Below are positions 4,826 to 11,228 of a stretch of DNA of 11,228 bases, in pieces. Below the pieces are notes generated by a model. The model was not told where the DNA came from. It searched no databases and saw nothing but the letters and a program-made list of their open reading frames with translations. Position 1 is the first letter of the stretch, and each line of letters begins with the position of its first letter. The stretch is from the NCBI GenBank assembly GCA_028290805.1, contig JAQGJA010000148.1:1-11228 (forward strand), in the 5' to 3' direction. The translations under genes and the position numbers were made by a program. Origin of the DNA: Alphaproteobacteria bacterium. Lineage in GTDB: Bacteria > Pseudomonadota > Alphaproteobacteria > Micavibrionales > SZUA-601.

Positions 4826-6326
4826 TCTCATGGCACAAACTGCATTTTCATCTTCCCATACAGCCCAAGCCCAGGTGCCAGCCGCCGCCAGCCGCAATAT
4901 CATTATTGCCGGGCTTGCTTCGGACTCGCGCGTTGTGCGGCCCGGCTATTTATTCGCGGCTTTGCCGGGCGTAAAAGCTTCGGGCGATAAATATATCGAA
5001 GAAGCGATCCAGAACGGCGCTGTCGCCATCCTGGCCCAGCCGGGCACGAAATTGCCGCTTTCCGCAGGTGGGGTGACCTTGATCGAAGACCCCAATCCGC
5101 GCCGCCGCTTTGCGCGCATGGCGGCAAAATTTTATGGGCAGCAACCCGAAACGCTGATTGCCGTATCGGGCACCAACGGGAAAACATCGGTGGCCAGTTT
5201 CTGCCGCCAGATCTGGGCCAATCTGGGGCATTCCGCCGCCAGCATCGGCACGATCGGCGTCGAAGCGCCACAACTGGACTGGCCGCAACCGGCCACGGGA
5301 TATAACCTGACCACGCCCGATCCAGTCACCCTGCACCAGGAACTCTCCGACCTTGCCAAAGCTGGGGTTACCCACGCCGCAGTCGAAGCGTCCAGCCACG
5401 GGCTGGAACAATACCGCGCCGATGGCATGGTTTTGAAAGCCGCCGCTTTTACAAACCTTACCCGCGATCATCTGGATTATCACGGCTCGATGGGCGCCTA
5501 TTTCAATGCCAAGGCGCGGTTGTTTTCCGAAGTATTGCCTGCCGGTTCTTTGGCTGTGATCAATGCTGACATGGAATATGCAGACCGTTTGGAAGACATC
5601 TGTATCACCTTTGGTCACCAGGTGATTTTATACGGGGCCAAAGGCCGCGATATTACCTTGATCTCGCAAAAGCCGACTGAAACGGGCCAGCGCCTGGTCA
5701 TCAATGTATTCGGCAAAAAATACACCGTCGATATGCCCGTGGCCGGCACGTTTCAAGCAGGCAATGCCTTGTGTGCTTTGGGCCTTACCATCGGGTTGGA
5801 AGAAGACCCGAAACGCTTCCCGCTGTATATCGATGCCTTGTCAAAATTAACGGGCGTGCGCGGCCGTCTGGAACTGGTCGGGCATCATCCGAATGGCGCT
5901 GCGATTTATATCGATTACGCCCATACGCCCGACGCGCTGGAAACATTGCTCAACGCTTTGCGTCCGCATACGAAAAACCGCCTGCATGTCGTCTTTGGCT
6001 GTGGCGGCGACCGCGACCCGGGCAAGCGTCCCTTGATGGGCGGCATCGCGGTGAAACTGGCCGATAAAGTAATCGTGACTGACGATAATCCGCGCACCGA
6101 AAATCCCAAGCGCATTCGCCAGGAAATTCTGCAGGCTTCCTTTGGCGCGCTGGAAATCGCCGACCGTCGTCAGGCGATTGAAACGGCGATCCTGGGGCTG
6201 AAATCGGGCGATGTGCTGGTGATTGCTGGCAAAGGCCACGAACAGGGTCAGATTATCGACCGCGTCACCCATCCGTTCGACGATGCCAATGAAGTGCGCG
6301 CAGCCCTGAAGCGGATGGCAAAATAG
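4812..6326 (+). CDS. murE: UDP-MurNAc-L-Ala-D-Glu:meso-diaminopimelate ligase MurE
   Basis: MurE is the cytoplasmic ATP-dependent ligase that adds meso-diaminopimelate to UDP-MurNAc-L-Ala-D-Glu. It has 504 residues, the normal length. The N-terminal UDP-binding domain contains GLASDSRVVRPGYLFAALPG. The central ATPase domain has the P-loop GTNGKTS (120-126, K124), the YNLTTPDP block that contacts substrate, and K234 in NAKARLF, the position of the lysine usually carbamylated in Mur ligases. The C-terminal domain carries DDNPRTENP (424-432). Its DNPR motif is associated with diaminopimelate rather than lysine specificity, so this cell should have a Gram-negative type stem peptide. The TTG start is supported by GAGGGGGG just upstream and by the resulting N-terminus. 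It overlaps ftsI by 14 bases and murF by one (TAGTG). Confidence 0.97.
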   Translation: MRLFDLMAQTAFSSSHTAQAQVPAAASRNIIIAGLASDSRVVRPGYLFAALPGVKASGDKYIEEAIQNGAVAILAQPGTKLPLSAGGVTLIEDPNPRRRFARMAAKFYGQQPETLIAVSGTNGKTSVASFCRQIWANLGHSAASIGTIGVEAPQLDWPQPATGYNLTTPDPVTLHQELSDLAKAGVTHAAVEASSHGLEQYRADGMVLKAAAFTNLTRDHLDYHGSMGAYFNAKARLFSEVLPAGSLAVINADMEYADRLEDICITFGHQVILYGAKGRDITLISQKPTETGQRLVINVFGKKYTVDMPVAGTFQAGNALCALGLTIGLEEDPKRFPLYIDALSKLTGVRGRLELVGHHPNGAAIYIDYAHTPDALETLLNALRPHTKNRLHVVFGCGGDRDPGKRPLMGGIAVKLADKVIVTDDNPRTENPKRIRQEILQASFGALEIADRRQAIETAILGLKSGDVLVIAGKGHEQGQIIDRVTHPFDDANEVRAALKRMAK

Positions 6327-7735
6327 TGCCGGAAATTTTGTGGACCGGCGCGGAAATTGCGGCCGTCACGGGTGGCGAATTGCGCGGCGATTTTTCCGCC
6401 AGTGGCATTTCCATCGATACGCGGACATTGCAGCCCGGCGATTTGTTCATCGCATTAAAGGGGCCGAATTTCGACGGGCATGAATTTATTGCGGCGGCCT
6501 TGGAAAAAGGCGCTGCCGGTATACTGGCCGAACATGGAACACCGGATAACACCGTTCTCGTAAAAGACGCTTTCCTTGCCTTGCAGGATCTGGGCGAGGG
6601 TGCACGCGCGCGCTCCAAGGCGACCATAATTGCGGTGACGGGATCGGTCGGCAAAACCTCGGTCAAAGCCATGTTGCATACCGCATTTTCCGTGCTGGGC
6701 CCAACCCATGCCGCCGAAGCCAGCCTGAACAATCACTGGGGCGTGCCGCTATCGCTGGCCAGGATGCCGCGCAGTGCGCAATATGCGGTGTTTGAGATCG
6801 GCATGAATCATGCCGGGGAAATTTCCCCCTTAAGCAAAATGGTTGCGCCGCATGTAGCGATCATCACCGCGATTGCCCCGGCGCATATCGCCTATCTGGG
6901 TTCGATTGAAAATATCGCTTTGGCCAAGGCGGAAATATTTCATGGCATGGATGCCAACGGCATCGCCATCCTGCCGCGCGACAGCCAACAATTTCCTTTG
7001 TTACTGGCCGAAGCGCGGACACAAGGCTTACAGCATATCCTGAATTTCGGTGAAAGCCCCGATGCCGATATCCGCCTTAAATCGGTGCAAGGCGAGGGCG
7101 ATGCTTCGCTGGTCACGGCGCGGATAGGCCAACAAGATTTCCGCTTCACTTTCGGCGTGCCGGGCAAGCACCAGGCGCTTAATCTTCTTTCCGTGCTGGC
7201 GGCGCTTTCGGCGCTGGATAAAAATATCCAAGACATCCTGCCCGCCTTTGCCGGCGCAAAACCCGTCGCCGGGCGCGGCAACCGGCGCGATGTTCCGGTT
7301 GTTGGTGGCAATATCACCGTAATCGACGAAACCCATAACGCCAGCCCGATTGCCGTGGAAGCGGCGCTGGATCTGCTGGGACAAACCCAAACAGGCCGCC
7401 GCGTCGTTATTTTGGGCGATATGCTGGAACTGGGGCCCGATGCCGCCGCGTTTCATGCGGGGCTTGCGGATGGCGTCAAAAAATCCGGCGCCGGAATTGT
7501 CCTGCTTAGCGGCCCATTGATGGCCAGCCTGGCTTCGGCCTTGCCAAAGGAAAACACACGCCATTATGCCGACAGCGCAGCGCTGGCCAAAGAAATTCCA
7601 ACGCTTCTTGGCCTTGGCGACATTGTATTGGTCAAAGGGTCGCGCGGTTCGAAAATGAAGCTGGTTGTTGACGCGATTGTCCAGTTGGGGCAACTTGAAA
7701 AAAGCCCTGAAACCCTTTTAATGCAGATGGAATAA
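6326..7735 (+). CDS. murF: UDP-MurNAc-tripeptide:D-Ala-D-Ala ligase MurF
   Basis: MurF finishes the soluble precursor by joining D-Ala-D-Ala to the tripeptide made by MurE, using ATP. It has 469 residues, near the usual 450-480. The N-terminal domain shows SIDTRTLQPGDLFIALKGPN. The ATPase domain has the P-loop GSVGKTS (106-112, K110), SLNNHWGVPLSLARMP and FEIGMNHAGEI, all typical of MurF. The C-terminal domain contains VIDETHNASPIAVEAALDLL. The family usually has Tyr-Asn-Ala-Asn-Pro at this spot, whereas here it reads His-Asn-Ala-Ser-Pro (H337-P341). The GTG start shares its G with the murE stop TAG and has GGATGG (6313-6318) upstream. The gene is followed by mraY after five bases. The function is clear from motifs and from its position directly after murE. 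Confidence 0.97.
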   Translation: MPEILWTGAEIAAVTGGELRGDFSASGISIDTRTLQPGDLFIALKGPNFDGHEFIAAALEKGAAGILAEHGTPDNTVLVKDAFLALQDLGEGARARSKATIIAVTGSVGKTSVKAMLHTAFSVLGPTHAAEASLNNHWGVPLSLARMPRSAQYAVFEIGMNHAGEISPLSKMVAPHVAIITAIAPAHIAYLGSIENIALAKAEIFHGMDANGIAILPRDSQQFPLLLAEARTQGLQHILNFGESPDADIRLKSVQGEGDASLVTARIGQQDFRFTFGVPGKHQALNLLSVLAALSALDKNIQDILPAFAGAKPVAGRGNRRDVPVVGGNITVIDETHNASPIAVEAALDLLGQTQTGRRVVILGDMLELGPDAAAFHAGLADGVKKSGAGIVLLSGPLMASLASALPKENTRHYADSAALAKEIPTLLGLGDIVLVKGSRGSKMKLVVDAIVQLGQLEKSPETLLMQME

Positions 7736-7740
7736 TCCCG

Positions 7741-8829
7741 GTGCTCTATTATTTTTTAACCCAGTTTTCCCATCAGTTCATTTTCTTCAATCTGTTTAAC
7801 TATCTCACTTTCCGCAGCGGCGGGGCGATCATGACGGCGCTGGTTATCGCTTTTGCCATCGGCACGCCGCTGATCCGAAAACTGAAATCACTGCAGGGTG
7901 AGGGACAGCCCATCCGCGATGATGGTCCCGAAACCCATTTCAAAAAGCGCGGTACGCCGACTATGGGCGGGGCGCTGATTTTGATTTCATTCGGTATTTC
8001 CACCTTGCTCTGGGCGCGATTGGATAATCCTTATGTCTGGATTTGCCTTTTGGTCATTTTCGGTTTCGCCGCTGTTGGGTTTTTTGACGATTACGCGAAA
8101 TTGACCAAGCGCAGCCATAACGGCATCCCGGGCAAATTGCGCCTGTTGATTAAAAGCGTTATTGCCTTGATCGCCGCCTGGCTTGTCGTGCATTACAGCC
8201 AGAACCCGGAAATTGCCACCGGCCTTGCCTTGCCGTTTTTCAAAAATTCCGTTGTACAGATGGGCTTTCTCTATTATTTCTTTGCTGCCTTTGTCATGGT
8301 CGGCACAGCCAATGCGGTGAATATCACCGATGGCCTGGACGGTCTGGCCATCGGTCCGGTAATGATTGCGCTGGGCTGTTTCGGCATTATTATTTACTTG
8401 GTCAGCAACGCCGTTTTCGCCAATTATTTGCAGCTGCATTTCGTGCGCGGCTCGGGCGAAGTTGCCGTCTTATGCGGGGCGCTGATCGGCGCCAGCCTTG
8501 GCTTTTTGTGGTATAACGCCCCGCCTGCGATGGTATTCATGGGCGATACCGGTTCGTTATCGGCGGGCGGTGCTCTTGGCATCATGGCGGTGATCGCCAA
8601 GCATGAAATCGTTTTGGCCGTCATCGGCGGCTTGTTCGTCATGGAAACCTTGTCGGTGATGATCCAGGTAGTATCGTTCAAACTGACGGGCAAGCGCGTC
8701 TTTAAAATGGCCCCGATCCACCACCATTTCGAAAAACTCGGCTGGGCCGAAACGACGGTCGTTATGCGCTTCTGGATCATCGCCATTATTTTGGCGCTGG
8801 TCGGATTATCGACATTGAAGTTGCGTTAG
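7741..8829 (+). CDS. mraY: Phospho-N-acetylmuramoyl-pentapeptide transferase MraY
   Basis: MraY is the integral membrane enzyme that transfers phospho-MurNAc-pentapeptide from UDP to undecaprenyl phosphate, making lipid I. It has 362 residues, the expected length (E. coli 360), with about ten hydrophobic helices. Catalytic and binding motifs are all present: FFDDYAK with D116 and D117, NITDGLDGLA with N194, D197 and D200, FMGDTGSLS with D269, and the uridine-side MAPIHHHFE with the histidine triplet 327-329. The N-terminus LYYFLTQFSHQFIFFNLFNY is typical of proteobacterial MraY and fixes the GTG start at 7741, which has GATGGA about 9 bases upstream. It lies five bases after murF and ends immediately before the murD ATG. 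Its product is later turned into lipid II by MurG, whose gene is not in this window. Confidence 0.98.
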   Translation: MLYYFLTQFSHQFIFFNLFNYLTFRSGGAIMTALVIAFAIGTPLIRKLKSLQGEGQPIRDDGPETHFKKRGTPTMGGALILISFGISTLLWARLDNPYVWICLLVIFGFAAVGFFDDYAKLTKRSHNGIPGKLRLLIKSVIALIAAWLVVHYSQNPEIATGLALPFFKNSVVQMGFLYYFFAAFVMVGTANAVNITDGLDGLAIGPVMIALGCFGIIIYLVSNAVFANYLQLHFVRGSGEVAVLCGALIGASLGFLWYNAPPAMVFMGDTGSLSAGGALGIMAVIAKHEIVLAVIGGLFVMETLSVMIQVVSFKLTGKRVFKMAPIHHHFEKLGWAETTVVMRFWIIAIILALVGLSTLKLR

Positions 8830-10074
8830 ATGGCCGATCTAAGCTTCCTCAAAAGCCTGAACAAACCCATCGCCATCCTCGGCCTCGGCGTTTCCGGCCA
8901 GGCAGTCGCCAATGCCTGTGTGCAATCGGGCCTTCCGTTCCATGCCTGGGATGACAATGCGGAAACACGCGCGCGCTTTCAGGATAAATTTACGCTTGCG
9001 GATTTCGCCGCCGATTTATCCGCCTATGCTTTTCTTGTTCCAGCGGCGGGAATAAAATTGGGCCATCCCGTTTTGCAACAAGCCGCCGCACAAAAAATCC
9101 AGATCCAAAGCGATGTCGATCTGTTGCTGCAATCGGCACCCGATGCGACCGTGATTGGCATTACCGGCACGAATGGTAAATCCACCACCACCGCATTGGT
9201 CGGCCATATCCTGCAGGAAGCCGGAAAAAATGTGGCCATTGGCGGCAATATCGGCCATGCCGCATGCAGCCTGCCAAGCCTGGGCGCGGATAGTTTTTAT
9301 GTGCTGGAACTGTCGTCTTATATGCTCGAAATTTCCGCTTATCCCGTTGCCGATATCGCTGTCTTCCTGAATATTACGCCCGACCATCTGGACTGGCACG
9401 GGACGATGGAAAAATATTCCGCCGCCAAGGAAAAAATATTCCGCCAGCGTCCCAATCGCCCCGGGCAAATCAAGATTTATGGCCATTCGATGCAGCGCGA
9501 GGAACTGGAACTGCCGGAATTGCCCGAGCATCCATTTTTAAAAGGCGAGCATAACGCCGAAAATATCACTGCCGCCTTTGCGGCCTGCCGCGCTGCGGGC
9601 CTGGATGATGATACGATCCAAAAACACCTCATGAGTTTTCAGGGCCTGCCGCATCGCCAGAAAATTGTCGCCACCTTTAAAGACATTATTTTTGTCAATG
9701 ACAGCAAGGGCACCAACCCCGACGCCACCTCAAAGGCTTTAGCCAGTTTCGACAGCATTTTCTGGATCGCCGGGGGCAGGGCGACGGATGAAAAACTGGG
9801 CGGGCTGGAAAAATATTATCCCAAAATCCGCAAAGCCTATCTGATCGGCGAAGCGGCCGACGAATTTGCTGACCTTCTAAAAAACGAAATGCCTGTCTCG
9901 ATCTGCGGCATGTTGAAAAACGCGGTTGAACAGGCTTTTGTCGATGCTCTGAATTTCGACGGTGCGGCCACCATCCTGCTTTCCCCGGCCTGCAAATCAT
10001 TCGACCAGTACCAGAATTTCGAACAGCGCGGCGATGATTTCACCGCCCAGGTTTACAGCGTCCTCGAGGATTAA
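8830..10074 (+). CDS. murD: UDP-MurNAc-L-alanine:D-glutamate ligase MurD
   Basis: MurD adds D-glutamate to UDP-MurNAc-L-alanine in the cytoplasm, the second ligase step and the one before MurE. It has 414 residues, slightly shorter than the E. coli enzyme (438). The N-terminal UDP-binding domain begins with AILGLGVSGQAVANA. The ATPase domain carries the P-loop GTNGKST (113-119, K117), NITPDHLDWHGTMEKY, and K200 in SAAKEKIF, the position of the lysine usually carbamylated. The C-terminal domain starts with FVNDSKGTNPDATSKAL, where K293 is the usual conserved lysine, and ends with LLSPACKSFDQYQNFEQRG, a MurD signature. The ATG directly abuts the mraY stop, with no spacer and only a weak GAAG upstream, so coupling to mraY is likely. 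The segment between about 205 and 235 is compact, which may account for the short length. Confidence 0.97.
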   Translation: MADLSFLKSLNKPIAILGLGVSGQAVANACVQSGLPFHAWDDNAETRARFQDKFTLADFAADLSAYAFLVPAAGIKLGHPVLQQAAAQKIQIQSDVDLLLQSAPDATVIGITGTNGKSTTTALVGHILQEAGKNVAIGGNIGHAACSLPSLGADSFYVLELSSYMLEISAYPVADIAVFLNITPDHLDWHGTMEKYSAAKEKIFRQRPNRPGQIKIYGHSMQREELELPELPEHPFLKGEHNAENITAAFAACRAAGLDDDTIQKHLMSFQGLPHRQKIVATFKDIIFVNDSKGTNPDATSKALASFDSIFWIAGGRATDEKLGGLEKYYPKIRKAYLIGEAADEFADLLKNEMPVSICGMLKNAVEQAFVDALNFDGAATILLSPACKSFDQYQNFEQRGDDFTAQVYSVLED

Positions 10075-10078
10075 TGTC

Positions 10079-11228
10079 ATGAACATGACCATCGCCCGCA
10101 CCGATAATTCCCTGCTTGGCCATTGGTGGTGGAGCGTTGATAAACTCATGCTCAGTGCGCTGGGCCTGCTGATCCTGGCCGGGGTCATACTGATCGCAGC
10201 CTCCAGCACGGCCATTGCCGAACGTCTGCATGAGCCCTCATTTTATTTCGTGCTGAAGCATCTGTTTTACCTGGTGCCCACTTTTGGCCTGATCTTTGGT
10301 ATCTCGCTGATGTCGCCCAAGACCATCCGCCGAACGGCGTCGATTATTTTCCTGGTGTCTTTGGCGATGCTGGCTTTGGTGCCGGTGGTGGGGTCCGAAC
10401 ATAACGGGGCGCAGCGCTGGATTTCTTTGGGCGGTTTTTCCGTCCAGCCTTCGGAATTCATCAAGCCCAGCTTTGCCGTCGTTGCCGCCTGGCTGTTTTC
10501 CAGCCAGCACCGCGACCATGGTTTTCCCGGCTATCTGATTTCCTGCGGGCTTTGTGCGCTGATCGTCGGCTTGTTACTGCTGCAGCCCGATCTGGGCATG
10601 ACCGTGGTAGTCAGCCTGGTCTGGGCGGCCCAGTTTTTTGTAGCCGGATTGCCGCTTTCGGTCGTGGCGATTTTATTCGTGCTGGGCGTTACCGGATTAT
10701 TCGGAATCTACATGACATTTCCGCATGTGACATCGCGCATCGACCGTTTCCTCGATCCGCAAAAAGGCGATACCTACCAGGTAGACCGTTCGCTTGAAGC
10801 CTTCCAGCATGGCGGGTTTTTCGGCACCGGTCCCGGCCAGGGCGAAATCAAGCGCGTCTTGCCCGACGCCCATGCCGATTTCATCTTTGCCGTCTCGGGC
10901 GAGGAATTCGGCCTGGTGCTGACCATCGGCCTGGTTTTCCTGTATGGATTTATCATCTGGCGCGGCATGCAGCGCATCCGCAACTGTGAGAATTTATTCG
11001 TCATGCTGGCGGTCTCGGGGCTTTTGGTGCAATTTGGCGGCCAGGCTTTGATACATATGGGTTCTTCCCTGCGCCTCCTGCCGGCAAAAGGCATGACCTT
11101 GCCGCTGATTTCCTATGGCGGATCGTCGCAGATTGCCATATGCGTGACAGCCGGCTTCATCCTGGCGCTGACACGCCACAGACCGGAAAAGCGCGCCCAG
11201 GAACGCAGTTTCTTCCGTTCTCCGGCCC
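10079..11228 (+). CDS. ftsW: Septal peptidoglycan glycosyltransferase FtsW (3' end outside window)
   Basis: FtsW is a SEDS-family polytopic membrane enzyme that polymerises lipid II at the septum, paired with FtsI. The visible 383 residues are nearly the whole protein (usual length about 380-410) and the frame is still open at the right edge. A cytoplasmic N-terminus of about 22 residues is followed by roughly ten membrane segments. Family blocks include NGAQRWISLGGFSVQPSEF (109-127), LQPDLGM (168-174), the periplasmic LPDAHADFIFAVSGEEFG (261-278) with D267 at the essential aspartate position, and the C-terminal LPAKGMTLPLISYGGSS (334-350). H326 stands where SEDS proteins usually have Asn. 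The ATG at 10079 has GAGGA at 10066-10070 eight bases upstream and lies four bases after the murD stop. The LPAKGMTLP form and the dcw position argue for FtsW rather than RodA. Confidence 0.95.
   Translation, partial: MNMTIARTDNSLLGHWWWSVDKLMLSALGLLILAGVILIAASSTAIAERLHEPSFYFVLKHLFYLVPTFGLIFGISLMSPKTIRRTASIIFLVSLAMLALVPVVGSEHNGAQRWISLGGFSVQPSEFIKPSFAVVAAWLFSSQHRDHGFPGYLISCGLCALIVGLLLLQPDLGMTVVVSLVWAAQFFVAGLPLSVVAILFVLGVTGLFGIYMTFPHVTSRIDRFLDPQKGDTYQVDRSLEAFQHGGFFGTGPGQGEIKRVLPDAHADFIFAVSGEEFGLVLTIGLVFLYGFIIWRGMQRIRNCENLFVMLAVSGLLVQFGGQALIHMGSSLRLLPAKGMTLPLISYGGSSQIAICVTAGFILALTRHRPEKRAQERSFFRSPA

Noticed and set aside
4950..5618. 222-residue minus-strand open frame
   Set aside because: It is antisense to the conserved ATPase domain of murE and resembles no family.
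7028..7693. 221-residue minus-strand open frame
   Set aside because: It is antisense to the C-terminal half of murF, with no ribosome site or recognisable motif.
10552..10797. 81-residue + strand open frame
   Set aside because: It is an out-of-frame shadow of ftsW, whose frame from 10079 shows the full SEDS motifs.

Overview
The window is the first part of a division and cell wall (dcw) cluster, all on the + strand, and it probably comes from an alphaproteobacterium. Three things suggest that assignment: an FtsL with almost no cytoplasmic tail and a long periplasmic tail, a MurE with the meso-diaminopimelate motif DNPR, and an FtsW with a KGMTLP-type C-terminal motif. The rsfS-rlmH pair beside the cluster fits too. 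I cannot place the family or genus from sequence alone. No mobile element, CRISPR array, tRNA or rRNA gene is visible.

Layout. Bases 1-692 hold the end of rsfS (ribosomal silencing factor) and all of rlmH (23S rRNA pseudouridine methyltransferase), joined by a 4-base overlap. Bases 693-1130 form the only real intergenic gap. It holds a possible minus-strand remnant of a DMT/EamA transporter C-terminus (695-815), then an AT-rich leader (about 34% GC over 841-1080 by hand count) with a perfect TATAAT, short repeats, and three exact TCCCAT boxes spaced 10 bp apart. These boxes look like the MraZ operator and overlap a likely promoter. From 1131 to the right edge runs an uninterrupted operon: mraZ, rsmH, ftsL, ftsI, murE, murF, mraY, murD, ftsW. 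ftsW lacks only its end.

How the genes work together. MraZ probably controls the operon's own promoter. RsmH methylates 16S rRNA. MurE, MurF and MurD are soluble ligases that build the peptide stem of UDP-MurNAc-pentapeptide, and MraY moves that precursor onto undecaprenyl phosphate to make lipid I. FtsW (glycosyltransferase) and FtsI (transpeptidase) polymerise and cross-link septal peptidoglycan under the FtsL-containing divisome complex. Junctions inside the operon range from a 14-base overlap to a 5-base gap, so translational coupling is likely throughout. Several starts are GTG or TTG.

This is a canonical locus and I see no undescribed multi-gene system. The most interesting parts are the mraZ control region, the possible transporter remnant, the run of non-ATG starts, the FtsL tail, and two unusual residues in otherwise conserved motifs of MurF and FtsW.
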